NCBI GenBank assembly: GCA_030704615.1
Contig: CM060731.1
Span: forward strand, 43,400,001-43,464,000
Length of the DNA stretch: 64,000 nt
From: Takakia lepidozioides
Lineage: Eukaryota > Streptophyta > Takakiopsida > Takakiales > Takakiaceae
Reading direction: 5' to 3'
Of the stretch, positions 44,576-56,395 are shown in pieces. The position numbers were made by a program, and so were the translations under genes. Every line of letters begins with the position of its first letter. The stretch's first letter is position 1. Below the pieces are notes generated by a model. It saw nothing but the letters and a program-made list of their open reading frames with translations. It was not told where the DNA came from and made no database searches.

Positions 44576-46130
44576 GCATTTGATGAGCGTACTGGCGGTG
44601 GGTTTTTTCCTTTTGCAACTTCTTCCTTCCGATGCAGGTGTTTTGGTTCTCATCCAGTCCATCGATGTTCGGTTGTCGCCGTGCCCTTGCCAGCTATTTG
44701 AAAGCCTCGGGCATGAGAGTCGTGAAGACATGGGAATTGTGTGAACAGCATGTACCTTACGAAGGGGGATCGTCCGGGAGAGATGGTGAGTTTCCCTTCT
44801 TCTTCCTCTTCTTTTTGTCTGGGATTGTGTTGTATAGGTCGCTCGAACTCATATGTAGGGGCCCGATTTTATTTGGTTCTTAGTTCCTTGTGGATGTCAT
44901 GTTCGCAGACTCGTCTGTTTGAAGCTTTGTCTCGTCCGGGTGCATCCACCAACGACTCCGGCCGGCATTACGGAGTTTGCCATCACTCACGGGGGCAGTT
45001 CATAGATGACAGGACAGATCCTCCCACGGGATGACATGCATCACAACTACGTCGACAGCAACTTGTGCTTGCGAAGGGGGAATGGGGTTCCTTGGAGAGG
45101 GGCGAGGGAGAGGAGCCCGGTTTCATTCAAACGATTGTGGAGTGCTGCACCTACACAGACGCCAGAGTTCTGGATTTGTCGATGGGCACAGGTTCGTCTC
45201 TTCAACATCACATTTCATGAGGTTTGATTGAGCTTGCACTTTCAGCACTTTCCACCGTTCCGAATGTGTTTCAATGTCTGCTTACTTCATTCTATTCCAC
45301 TGCAGGTGCTTCGTACCACGCTTGCAAGGCCAGTGCGCGACATGTCTTTGGGATTGAAGGGATGCTGAGATTTACAAAAACCTCCTGATGGGTTTTGGGT
45401 GGACACATCTCAGGTCCTTCCGAAGCCCCGTCCCGCTGATACTGGTACAGAGGAGACTTCTGACAAGGAGCTGGACTCCGACTTTGCCTGTGAGTAGTTC
45501 AACCTGGCATGCTTGCATTGTTGTTTCAAATATCGAGAATCGCTGTTCTTGAGGGCAAAGTGCACATGGGAGACATCCTCTTCGTTGGACTTGTGCATTG
45601 CATCATTGTGTTAAAAATGGGATTTTGTGGACATGTGTAGGAGTCCGCGTGCTTCCACTTGCCCTCCTGGGCTATCACACCTATTTGGACTTGTTTTCAG
45701 TCCTCCTCGGTCTTGTGTGCTACCTGTCTATGGGAGGCACTCGCAGCAAGCATGTCCGTTCATGGCACTCAGAGTCCACCTTGCGATGGCCTTCGTAGAA
45801 CACGTGGTGTTGGGGCCAGAATCTTTGTAGATGACATAGCACAGGAGGTGGACATTGATTGTGATGACTGCGACACTTGATATGAAGTATTCTTTTGGTT
45901 TAATTCTGGGACAAATTTGAAATGGGATGGTTGTGTGTCCTTATTGTCCTCTTTGCAATGTGTGCGTGGAATTCACATTCATGGTTCCAAACTATTGTTG
46001 GAGATGGGGGTTGCATGGACTGCCCGGATTGTTCCTTCAATATATTTGTTGTTTTGTGGACCTCACAGACTTGAGTACATTGCAAAAACAAACAAACCAC
46101 TTTGTTCTCAAATTCTCAATTCTCCCCACA
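44576..46130 (+). pseudogene. ParB-methyltransferase gene, 3' part (E0 copy, beyond the E1 insertion)
   Basis: Continues the gene interrupted at 29239: rest of the exon with the motif IV domain (44576-44785), exon with LFEA...RGARERSP and VLDLSMGT (44905-45190), the exon with GASYHACKASARHVFGIEG (45305-45495), and the conserved 3' segment ending VDIDCDDCDT at 45880. Relative to E1 it has lost single bases at about 44595, 45130 and 45360 and gained others, so no continuous frame remains. 45881-46130 is 3' non-coding. Confidence 0.75.
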
Positions 46131-46134
46131 TCAA

Positions 46135-46281
46135 CCGCGGAAATAGGTGACACCACTCGGAAATAGTGACATCCGCGGAAATAGGCACTGTTTGCAGCTG
46201 ACGTGGCGTGAGCCTGTGCTGGGCTCACGCTTTCCTGGGCTCACAGGCTCACGCCTCCAGGCTCACGGAATAGCACCCCCC
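46135..46281. repeat. E0 right terminus: subterminal CGGAAATAG repeats and GTGAGCC hairpin
   Basis: Reverse complement of the E1 left end. CGGAAATAG occurs three times at 46138-46185; then GGCTCACGC words and the end TAGCACCCCCC at 46281, followed by the duplication GAGAGGTCT (46282-46290). Confidence 0.85.
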
Positions 46282-47000
46282 GAGAGGTCTGGGCCTGAAT
46301 CCAGAGAAGGGTCGTTATATGTGTGAACTCAAGGGTGCTTCTAAGACAACATTGTGTGTAAGAAGGGACTCCTTGTGGATCCCATAAGACAGAGCCATTA
46401 AAGCCTCTCTCCACCACCAGTGAATGTTGAAGAATCTAAGGGATTCCTGTGGACAAACCAGTTATTACAGAGATTTTAAAAAAGGTATGCACAAATAGCA
46501 AGCACCATTGAGCAAACTACTGAAGAAAGATGCAGTGTTTGCCTGGACATCTAATGTCAACAGGCGTTTTGGGAACTTACACTGTCAGTAACAACTACAC
46601 CTGTGCTGATTAACCCCTCACTGGCATGTAGTATTTCATGTCACTTTCACTGCGATGCATCAGGAGAAGCGTTGGGAGCGGTGTTCACCCAGAATGTTTA
46701 ATAGGAAATATAGATTCATCTGTGTACTTATGCTACCGTTTGATGAACATTGCTGAAAACTATATCACAACGGAAAGAGAAGCCTTGGCAATGATCTATG
46801 TAGTGAATAAATTCAGGCATTACCTGCTAGCAAGAAGTTTATTTTCTATGTGGATCACCATGCTCTGATATACCTGGTAAACAAACCTCTGATAAGCGAA
46901 AATAGCAAGATGGTTGATAATCTTGCACGAGTTTGAGTTCGAGTTGTTTCAAGCCTGGGAGACTGCATCTTGTGGCGGGATCACTTGTCACGGTTTATCA
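46282..47000 (+). pseudogene. RT end and RNase H remnant of element B
   Basis: Picks up the RT sequence right after the duplication (GLNPEKG in the frame that left at 12184). RNase H is visible as HCDASGEALGAVF (46640-46690), ENYITTEREALAMIYVVNKFRHYLL (46755-46830) and DHHALIYLVNKP (46850-46895), in different frames with many indels. The decay is much stronger than in ORF1, gag and protease of the same element. Confidence 0.65.
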
Positions 47001-47399
47001 ACAGGATACCACCCAGGAATAGATGATCAATACCAGATGCGAGTCTATTTGCAGTGGAGGTGTATGGAATTGCAGAAAATTACTGGTTTAGATTGGCAGT
47101 GGCCATCAGTACTACCTTGCTCATGGTCAGTTGCCCACCTAGTTATGGTAAGGAGCGAGGAAGAAATCCTATCAAAGCTTTACCTATACTATGGAGGAAG
47201 CAGAATGTATAAGCTAGGACCTGATGGAGTCTAAAACGATGCTTGTACCACCATGAAGTAAATAAGTTTTGAGGAAGTTTATAAAGTTGGCTGGAGGTCA
47301 TTTTGGAGAAGAGACTACCAGTAGGAGATACTAATGCCCGGTTACTGGTGGCTACTTTGTTCAAAGATGTACACTAGTATTGTCAGAGTTGTTGATGAA

Positions 47400-48340
47400 T
47401 GTTAGAGGCTAGGACCTTGCAGAGATCTGGAAGGATGGCCTTTGCGCCTACAATGCGCTACGGACCATTTCAGAAATGGGGACTAGACTTTGTTGCACCA
47501 ATCAACCCACCAGCCAAGAATAACACGGAACAGGTACATAAGACAAACTACAACTACAGCCATGATTATATACTACAAAGTGGGTGGAGCTAAGCTTTGA
47601 GGACAACACAGCCAAGTCCACAGCAAGGTTCCTGTATGAGAACATACTTACACGATTTGGCTATCCCTTAGAATTTATCAGTGATCAGGGAAGTACTTCA
47701 TGAATGAGACCATTGATTTTGTGGACTAAAGAATTTATGATTGTGCATAGAAAAGTACAACATATTACCCACAGGGTAATGGGCAGGCGAGGCTACCAAC
47801 AAAATACTCGTACTATCTATCTTGGCTAAGATAGTCAATGCAAACAGAACGGATTGGGATACAAAGCTGCTAACAGCTTTGTGGTCATACAGGACTTCAT
47901 ACAAAGTCACCACTAAGTATACACCATTCCAAGTAGTTTAGGTATGGAAGCCTTACTTCCAGTGGAATTCCTGCTTACCTACCATGAGAACGGAGTGGGG
48001 ACAGAGAATGGAATTGCAAGATTCATATTAAGGTCAGGAACATGAATTAATACCATGTGGAAAGTACGTGCTGATGCAGCTGATAATATGACCAAGATTC
48101 AGATGAAGATGAAGGAACAGTTTGATGAAGGCAAGTTAAAGACTTTTAAGACGGGGATTTTGGTTCTATGATTGCAGAAGAAAGGAGATTAAAGCTTCTA
48201 AGCTTAAATCACCATGGAAAGGACCTTATGTCATACAAAAGATGTATGATAACAACACCACCATGTTACAAACCATTAACAAAGAAATGTTGGGAAGAGT
48301 CAATGCCAATAAGTTAAAGGGATACAGTGGTATCCATGAC
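47400..48340 (+). pseudogene. Integrase remnant of element B
   Basis: Pieces in different frames: MRYGPFQKWGLDFVAPINPP (47450-47515, first catalytic Asp), FLYENILTRFGYPLEFISDQG (47627-47690, second Asp), YYPQGNGQA (47762-47790, region of the catalytic Glu), and SPWKGPYVIQKMYDNNTTML (48210-48270, C-terminal barrel). Frameshifts and stops lie between all of them, so it cannot be functional. 47001-47399 holds only unrecognisable pol-derived DNA. Confidence 0.65.
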
Positions 48341-48469
48341 AAACCCTTGCAGCATGATTTGCATGTTGAAACGCAAGAGCAGTCACGGGCTGCACCAGTG
48401 TTACCAACGAGTATGGAGCACTTGTCGCTAGGCCAAGCATATATGACAAGGGCGGGCGTACAAGGCGAA

Positions 48470-48780
48470 GCACAGCCTATCACAGCCCATCAAGGCGAAG
48501 CACATCCTATCACAGCCCGATCAAGGCGAAACACAGCCCTACACAGCCCATCAGGCCAAACAACAGCCTATCAAACACAGCCCATCACACACGTGACCAC
48601 ACTATCACACTTACCACAGTACAACACAGCCTATCACAACCTATCACAACGTGACACAGCCTATCACAGCTTACCACAGTACAACACCGCCTATCACAAC
48701 CTACCACCGCGTGTCACAGCCTATCACAAACACCGTACCACAGTATGACACAGCCTGTCACAGCTCAACATAGCCTACTA
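48470..48780. repeat. CACAGCCTATCA-type repeat region inside element B
   Basis: Irregular repeats (CACAGCCTATCACAGC, AAGGCGAAGCACA), similar in composition to the LTR minisatellites but far from either LTR. It may be a remnant of LTR sequence or an independent expansion of the same motif. 48781-49946 has no gene I can support; a 71-codon frame at 49160-49375 could be a decayed start of ORF3. Confidence 0.6.
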
Positions 48781-49946
48781 GGGTTACACAATCCATAGAA
48801 TCAGTGACAGGTGGACACACAATAACTTCAGGAAGGCTGACGGAAGAAAAAACGGAAACCAGTTTAAAAATAGACACGTGGAAGTCGGGGCGCGACACAC
48901 AGCTGAGAAGGAAGTGCAAGAACAGGTGTCATAAACGAAAGAGGACAAGAACGGCCGTCAAAATGGATGAAAGGCGGGTCCATTAATGAATACGGAAAAA
49001 GAGGAACGGAACAAACGGCAAGTACAAAAAAATGAAATTATTGTCACATGTGTGATCCTAGTGGACTATCCAGCAGGGAAAGTCCACTAAAGAAAATGAA
49101 ATCTAAATTCCAGTCACAGCAGATACAGCCAATAGAAAGCCAGAGAAAGGATCAAGAAAATGGAGGGAAATGACGCAAGAGTCGGCGTCGTTCTGAGTAA
49201 CGGGCGTCTCGACGGGACAGACCATCAATGCTATAGCTTGGAAACTATGGAGGAACTAACAGACTATACGCTCGCAATATTACTTACGCAGTGGCAAGAC
49301 ACGAAAGAACAGAGCGGAGCTTTTCTCTTGAACGATGCTTGCAATCTCCACAGGCTTACAAGAAATTACCCATAGCTTTTTGTGGCAACCATACGTTTAT
49401 GCTTTGTGCACTACAGGCATTTCTGCAGTTGTTACAGCCAAAACAGTTCTGTGAGTCTAAAATGAAGAGAGTGAGAGGAATGGAGGAAATCAGGTGAAGA
49501 GCACACAATTCTGCAGAAACAAACGATTGCTACCCCACAGGCGATACAGATACTGGAGTAGCTGAGATTGCAAGGATTGCAAAGCATAGATTGGACATTA
49601 CACCATAGACAGTACATGTTACAATTTTTCAGAACTTTGAGCCAAGGACAGAAACAACAACGGTGAAGGGAGTGAATTAGTGATTACTCCCCTATACCTC
49701 CAGCAATTGTTTTGATTGCCAGCAGTCAGTGCATGTGGACGAACACGGGCAAGACTGCAAATAGGGGACTTATTCCAAGAAGGGAGTTTCTTTAAAACTC
49801 AGGGTTATGCTTGTACCAGGCTGTGTACCCAGGCTAAGGAGGTAGGCCAGTATTGAACGTTCTGATTGCCATGAAACAGAACCAACAGTATTTGAGCAGA
49901 TCCTTCACGGAGGAAATACTCAAAGCCCTGAAGGGACAAGAGGTAC

Positions 49947-52900
49947 ATGGGCGGACATAATGTACAACGCACTGGTGGAGGAGATGAAAAGATTACAAGG
50001 TACTACGCAAAGTCTCCTATCATAGTGTCTGGCCCAATCATTGCTCAAATAATTCTTGATTCTGGCATACTTGATGCGCAAGAAAGAAAGGAGATGGGAG
50101 TGTTTGAGCCAGAAACCACCACTGCAATGGAAGAGCAAGGCTCTTCACACAGTGAGGGTGGACTAGCAGGGTAACCCGAGACTAAGAGGCAGAGACGGGG
50201 AAAGACTGTAGTGGCGGATCCACTAGCTTCACGGATTCCGCATGATAATGTTTCCCAAGCTCATGTGCAGGAAGGGGCACAGCAGCACAGAGAAATGCTA
50301 TTACTGGAAGCAGGACCTTCAGAGAGGGAGGAGGAAGTTACTTCAGTATCACAACCATCACAGCCAGCTGATCGGCTTGTCACAAGGTCACAAGTTGTCC
50401 ATGCAGCTCAACCAGAAATAATTGATTTGGAAGAGAAGGGTTAGATATTCCAACTACAGAACAGATAGTGGCAGAAATGGAGAAGGGGGACCTTCTCTAT
50501 GAATATTCTGGTCTGGTCAAGGAGACAGAGATTCCAGAGGTGCAACAGTTGCCCAAGGGAAATCCTGAGGTGCATATAATACGCACACCTATGTCGGAGG
50601 TACCACAGGCAGAAGGTCATGACACTGTAGCACCGGTAATAGATGAAGTGGTTCAGGAAGAAAATCTGGTGGGACAATGGCCTGAGTGGTTTGTGAGACA
50701 TCACACGGTTGAGGATCAGGAGGAACAGCAGCAACCTCACCATGATGACCCTCAACATGCAATGCTGATGAGTTCCATAGGCATGACACTTAATTTGTTG
50801 GGGACTTATATCAAATCCCATGTTCCAACTAACCAATTGACAGCCTTGAGAGAGGAACTCAGGAAGGAGTTTGAAGCTCGACTAGCCACTGAGTATGCAA
50901 ACAAGGTCGATGAAGAGCTCACTCTCAAGATGCAGGAAGACTTGGAGAATACAGAAGCGGCTTTGCAATTGGCCAAGGAACAATTGATTGAGGTAGGCCT
51001 CGCGCAAGACTAGTTGCACGAAGCACATAAGCAACAGCTATACCAAATGCAGGTGCAGCATGAAAGCAAGTTGCAAGAAGTGAATGCACTACATACGGAG
51101 TTGCAGACAGTGCATAACAGGATCGCGATACAATGTGCTACATTCACAACTATGTTTGACCAATCTACAAAAGAAATAAACAGTCAAGCGGAAAAATGTA
51201 CGAAGGCAGAAGAAGAGAATGTTGAGCAAATGAAACTCATTGTCGATATGAAGAATACAATCTGTCGCAATGAGGATACTTTCAAGCAATACAGGTAGGT
51301 TGAAGCTGATCAAGAGAAACACATCGTGGAGTTGCAACAAACGCTCATGGCCAATAGAACTGAAATCACAGTCACTAACAAGGCTTGGAAGGAAGCTAAT
51401 AATCTACTTGCTGCTTATGCAAATTTGGTTGAACCTCATGCAAAGCGCATGGAGGCTTTACAACAGCAGTTAGAAGTGTACAAGCTAAGAGAGGAGCAAA
51501 CTCTCAGGGGAGCCACAAGCAACTTGGTGGATAACAGCCTTATGCAGGTCTGGTTAGCACAAGGGCCAGTAGAGGGCAAAGCACCACGAAAGCTCACCCA
51601 AAGCGAGATGAATGAGCTCAGACTACAAGTGCAGAACATTGCCACAACTACTATAGACAATGTCTATAGTAGGATAGCAGAGTTACAAGAGGATGTAGAC
51701 GGACTGCAGACTCAAGTGGAGGACCTCACTTCAAACATCGACAAAAGAGTCTATATCCCTCAGGAACAACTAATGGCTTCTTATTTACAAGCCAGAACTT
51801 TGGCTTTTCAGTCTGCACAGGAGGTGCAGGAAATGCCAATGATACAAGAGCCAGTACCACCACTACCACAACAAGTCACTATACCAGTAGCTGAACCTAT
51901 TGTTACTACAACCACACCGCAGCCACCACAGCCTGAAGTATGGGGCAATGCTGCTTTTAACCCACCTAAAACTCCAGCTGCAAGGGAGTACAGTAGGGCT
52001 ATGATTATGCCCTTCAACCAAATTCCCATCATGTTGGATTTGGCTTGGAAAGAATTTAGTCCTCCGCAGTCATTCGCACATTACTACCAAATCATGCGCA
52101 TTTGGCTGCCAGTGACAACTAGGACTAAAGTTCTTCCGAACAATCGACCAATTGAGGATCATCACTTTGCACAGTACTGGCACGAGGCAGGTACCATGTT
52201 GAGGGAATTAATTGCTTTCCAGGTTGTACATGGACTCATTTATACCAAGACCAAGGAGGTAGCAAGTATTGTCATGGGATGCGGGTTATATTACACTGCT
52301 TGTTTTCTGGTACGTTATCACATTGAGCAACAAAAGATGCAAGCGCGCTTTTTGAGTTATTCCAGTGGGGATCATTGGGTATTACCTTCGGTGCCACCTC
52401 ATATGTACCTATATGACGCAAAAGTTATGATGCAAAAGGATTCTCAAATTCGTTCATGGTTTCAAGCGGCCTGGAACAATTTGTCAACACAGAAATTCGA
52501 CATTGATGATAATTTTTATAAGGGACATGTGGCATGGAAATACTTGCACGCTGCACCAGTAATTGGTACCCCACTCACCTGGACAGACAATGAGCTTTGT
52601 GTCTACACCAATTTTGCTGTTCAGCGGTTACAGCAAGTTGTAAAATATAAACTTCCAGACATGGTAGGACAACATTGTATGCCCCAGAGGATTCCACAAA
52701 AAGTTCGAAAACTAAAACACCTAAGAGACGATGAAGATTCTGATACAACTGTTTCTTCACCGAATTCTTTTGACATGGGAGAAGACTATGCAATTCAGAT
52801 GGCAGAGAAGAAGCGACGGGGGTCTCCTATGCCTGAAAGCTTACCTCGATATCAGCCTCCAGAGGGCCTCACTTATCCAGGTAGTGATCAACCATCTCCG

Positions 52901-53002
52901 TCAACCAGAGACAGACCTCGGGCTCGTACACACAGTCCGCCACGAAACTCTCAACGTCAGAAAGGTGCTCACTCACAAAGGTTTGCTAATCGCAATCAGT
53001 AA
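49947..53002 (+). pseudogene. Long 3' ORF (ORF3) of element B, unknown function, with in-frame stops
   Basis: One frame covers 49947-50444 apart from a TAA near 50175; after a one-base frame change near 50423-50440 another covers 50445-53002 apart from two TAG codons (51011-51013 and 51296-51298). The joined product would be about 1,000 residues: acidic/Ser-Gln-rich N-terminus, a long Glu/Gln/Lys/Leu-rich part likely to form coiled coil (50800-51760), a Pro/Thr linker, a compact aromatic-rich domain (51960-52700; HYYQIMRIWLPV, HVAWKYLHAAPV) and a basic Ser/Pro/Arg tail. No transmembrane segment or signal peptide is visible, so it does not look like an envelope protein. Position between pol and the 3' LTR in sense orientation. 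Confidence 0.5.
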
Positions 53003-53018
53003 CCGTGAGGACACGGCT

Positions 53019-53037
53019 TTTTAAGAGGGGAAGGGGT
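53019..53037 (+). other. Polypurine tract of element B
   Basis: AAGAGGGGAAGGGGTAA lies directly before TG at 53040-53041, the expected plus-strand primer site. Confidence 0.8.
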
Positions 53038-53039
53038 AA

Positions 53040-54015
53040 TGTTAGAGGACTGTTTGGGACTAAGACACTTATACGGGATCTATAGGGTACCCTTAATTTT
53101 TGCACAGACTGAGACCAATAGGAGCCTTAGGGGTGACAGCAGTGCACTGTAGAGGGGGGTTACACAGCCCGTCACAGCCGACACAGCCCGTCACAGTCGT
53201 CGCAGTCGACACAGCAGTCACAGCCGACACAGCCAACACAGCCCGTCACAGTCGTCACAGTAGACACAGCCACACAGCCAGTCACAGCCCGACACAGCCA
53301 AACACAGCCGCACAGCCAGTCACAGTTTCACACAGCCAGTCACAGCTTGACACAACTGTCACGACCATAGGGAATAGAGAGTAGGACAGGGAACGACTGT
53401 GGGGAACAACACCTGCAAATGGAACATGTTAGTTCACGGACGACGGTTAGTGAGGGAAACGGTTAGAGCCACGTGTAGGAAGATAAAGCGAGAAGCAAGG
53501 ACTGAGAAGGGGCTTTTTGGGGGGATGATTTTTGGGAAGCACTTCATGGGAGAGGACTTCTTGGTCATGCAGGAGAGGGGATCGGGCAGAGATGAAGAAC
53601 GGAAGCGAAGATGGAGAGATGAGGAGTAGATACTTGTTATATGCAAAGCTGTAGTGATATTGTAGAGCAGATTAGAGACACAATGGCTTCGGCCTGATAC
53701 CTGATAAATCATAATCGGATACTTATACGATACAATCACACTGTGTAGAGAGATCTGAGTGAAGCTGTGGAATGAATGGATGAGTTGATGGAATCCAATA
53801 GATTGATAAAGCAAACTGATACTTAACTATCAATGGTAAGGTAGCTAACATGAATGCCAAAAAGGAAACAAATAGGAAACACCCCCATGATACACTAGCT
53901 GTAGGTCATGACTGATTGTTCTGCGCGGGCTGAGTACTTAGAGATTTCCAACTCTTCTATCTTGGAGTTTCCGCCTCGGATAGCGAAGGGATGGGTGAGT
54001 AAAAGCCGCGCGACA
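53040..54015 (+). repeat. 3' LTR of element B
   Basis: TG at 53040 to CA at 54015, followed by the duplication GTTTA (54016-54020). It matches 6613-7636 with about ten substitutions by eye, mostly transitions, and a shorter CACAGC minisatellite (53160-53350). Confidence 0.93.
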
Positions 54016-55140
54016 GTTTAGCACTTGTGTGTTGAAGAGCTTGGGAAGATAGGTCTTGTGTTGCAAGGTGTTGCATATATTGCAAAGGAAAATCTTTGTG
54101 GTGTTAGGGCTTTGAGAGATATTGCTTTGCCCTAAGGAGGTGTTGGAGAGCTCAAGAAGGAGCTTGTTGCCACAAGATTTGCAAGGATTGCAAGAGGGAA
54201 GTCTTGTGTGTGTGGAAGCATGGATTATAGGGTTTGAGAATCATTTCTATGCATTATGGAGTCAATGGTATGTGCCATGGCTTGTGGAAAGCAACTAAAT
54301 GATTGTTAGTACTCATGTCACTATCAATCTAGGGTTAAACAAGCTCAAGTGTGGATGTTGTGGAAGAGAAGCCAAGGAGCTACATAGGTTTGGGCTTGAA
54401 GACAACAAGGGCAAGCACTTGGAGAGCATTAGGAAGCTCAAGAGGTTTGAAGGGAAGCATATGGGTGAGAATTTTATCCATGATGATGTGAAACCAAGCC
54501 TAGAGCATTGAAGAGCTTGGAGCACATGTAGGAGATCATTGGAGGTGGTCTTCATGAAGAAAAGAGATTGTGGCTCAAGGCATGCATAGCAACTTCAACC
54601 ATAGACTAGCATGTGACAAGACAAGGAAGGGGAAGGTGAAGCTCATGTATTCATTCCCTTTTGGCTTAAGTTTTGTGGTGGATGGTTGATCAAGCAAGTG
54701 ATGCTTATGTGGAGCATGCTTCCTAAGTGTGGCTTCCAATTTCAAGCTTGAGGAGAGCTAGAAGGTAAAGGGAGCAAGTTGATTCCCTTGTGGATGAAAT
54801 GATGCATGTGTGGAGCATGCTTTGGGCTTGAGTAAGCTTGAGAGGAGTGGCTCTTGAGCTAGCAAGTGAAGGGAGCTTGAATGACCAAGGCTTGAGAGGA
54901 GACAAGGCTTGGTGGCTTGCCAAAGGAGGTACAAGCTTGATTTGGAGTTCCAATGAGAAATTGAGCTTGTTGTGTGGCCAATGCATTGCTAGTTGAGTTG
55001 GAGGCAAACTTGAGTAGCTTAAGGTGAAGAAGATCAAGGGAATTTGCCTTGGTACCCCATAGAATTCATGGATGCTTGAGGGGATTAAGCATAGAGCCCC
55101 AAGGAGCACAAGCTTGGTAAGGCTAAACCTCAAGGAAATA
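54016..55140. other. Non-coding DNA right of element B
   Basis: About 1.1 kb, purine-rich (many AAGCTTG, GGAGC and TTGAAG words), no frame I believe. It is the continuation of 5921-6612 once B is removed. It could be part of a long LTR or leader of the gag-bearing element at 56396. Confidence 0.4.
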
Positions 55141-55560
55141 GAGGGGGAAGTGGCTAAAGCCTAGGGGGAAATGGCTAAACCCTGGGGGGAAATGAACTAC
55201 TCTATGAGGGGGAAATGGCTATTCCTAAGGTGAATACAAGGGGAATACGTATAGGCCCAGGGGAATACTGGGGGAATACTATGGCATATTATTGGGAATA
55301 TTCCTAGGGAACTTTGGGAACTCATTGGGAACCCATTGGGAATGCATTGGGAACATGGTGATATAGGAAGAGTCCTTGGAAGACTGTTGGGGGTCCTTAG
55401 AGGACCATTTGGAGGACCATAGGGAGTCCTTGGAGGACTGATTGGAGGACCTTTGGGAGTCCTTGGAGGACTGTTGGGGGTCCTTAGAGGACCATTTGGA
55501 GTTCTTTGGAGGACTATTTGGGGTCCTTGGAGGCCAATATTTGGCGAGCTTGAGGAGTCT
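55140..55560. repeat. Minisatellite region (GGGGAAATGGCTAA and TTGGAGGAC units)
   Basis: Two adjacent arrays: GGGGGAAATGGCTAAACC-like and GGGAATA-like units (55140-55340), then GTCCTTGGAGGAC / CATTTGGAGGAC units (55370-55560). 55561-56395 is unique non-coding sequence. Confidence 0.65.
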
Positions 55561-56395
55561 TTGGCGACTTGTGTGAGGGACTATTGGGGTCCTCGAGAGC
55601 TAAGTTTTGGCAAGCTTGGGGCCTTGGTGTACTGTTTTGGAGTCCCATTGTGCAAGGATTGGGAGCCATAGTGAGATTGTTTGAGAGACATATTCTTGAG
55701 GGCTCCTGGAGAGTTATTTGAGAGACCCTTGAAAGATAGTCTTGTCTATTGTTCAAGCAAGAGAGTGTGGAGATAGGGTAGTGGGATGAGAGCATGCTGT
55801 GATAGGAATTGCTTTAGTCTCTCTTTCTTGTAGTCTTCCACCCTCTCTGTAGGCCAAAACCTTTCCGTAGGTGGAGGCAAGAGTCAGTCCGGGTTTGGGC
55901 TGGGGTGTCATTGCAGGAGCGACACTGTGGAGTGTTTTTGGTGTGGGGGAGTTGCGGTATTCATTTTCTTGTGTTTGGATCCCCTCCACACCTGCATGCT
56001 TGACTGTGCGCCATGTTAGCTTTGTGTGGGCGCTTGTTTCAATAGGAGGTTGATCCGGATTTGATCACCGGCCAATCCTAGAGTGTGCTGTCGGTGGTGA
56101 GGCTGGGGTGATGACCAGTCACACCATCATTGTTTCTCTTATGGTGAGGCTAGGTTGATGACCAGCAGACCATAGGAGTGCTTGCGGTGGATGCAGGTGC
56201 AGGTTTATGTTACGAACCTAGTAGTCTAAGCCATAAGCTGCAACAGGTTCTCTACCTGGTTACCTTGTGGAAAAGGGGATTAGAGATAGGTTTACAACAG
56301 GTGTGGTTGTGAGTTTTTATCACGGAGGTGCCACCAGTTGCTGAGGAGAGTGCCGGTACGAGCACCAGCGATACTAGTGGGTATAAAGACGAGGT

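Larger units (their letters stand above)
12194..46281. mobile_element. E0: Mutator-like DNA transposon carrying transposase, palindrome satellite and ParB-methyltransferase gene
   Basis: Bounded by the 9-bp duplication GAGAGGTCT. One end starts CAGCGTAGCTACGG, the other (reverse complement) GGGGGGTGCTATTCCG; both continue with GTGAGCC-rich, hairpin-forming DNA. Content left to right: transposase (minus), small acidic ORF (plus), 8.8-kb satellite, ParB-methyltransferase gene (plus) that is interrupted at 29239 by E1 and resumes at 44576. Without E1 the element is about 18.7 kb. It inserted into the RT gene of element B, so it is younger than B. Confidence 0.92.
6613..54015 (+). mobile_element. 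Element B: complete Ty3/gypsy LTR retrotransposon, interrupted by E0/E1
   Basis: Two matching LTRs (6613-7636, 53040-54015), TG...CA ends, a primer-binding-like site after the 5' LTR, a polypurine tract before the 3' LTR, and a perfect 5-bp duplication GTTTA at 6608-6612 and 54016-54020 define a full insertion. Order: ORF1, gag, protease, RT, [34-kb DNA transposon insertion], RNase H and integrase remnants, a long extra 3' ORF. Without the insertion B would be about 13.3 kb. The LTRs differ by roughly ten substitutions and one block of repeat length, implying a fairly recent insertion, yet pol is heavily frameshifted, so B was probably mobilised by enzymes of another copy. Confidence 0.93.

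Noticed and set aside
12194-44584. Inverted duplication or assembly palindrome
   Set aside because: Two distinct 9-bp target duplications, different array lengths and many private differences between arms show two real insertions.
49947-53002. Envelope gene making element B a retrovirus-like errantivirus
   Set aside because: No signal peptide, transmembrane helix or cleavage motif is visible; a coiled-coil cytosolic protein is more likely.
54299-54511. Small gene in the DNA right of element B
   Set aside because: A short frame in purine-rich, AAGCTTG-repetitive DNA with no conserved motif or partner.
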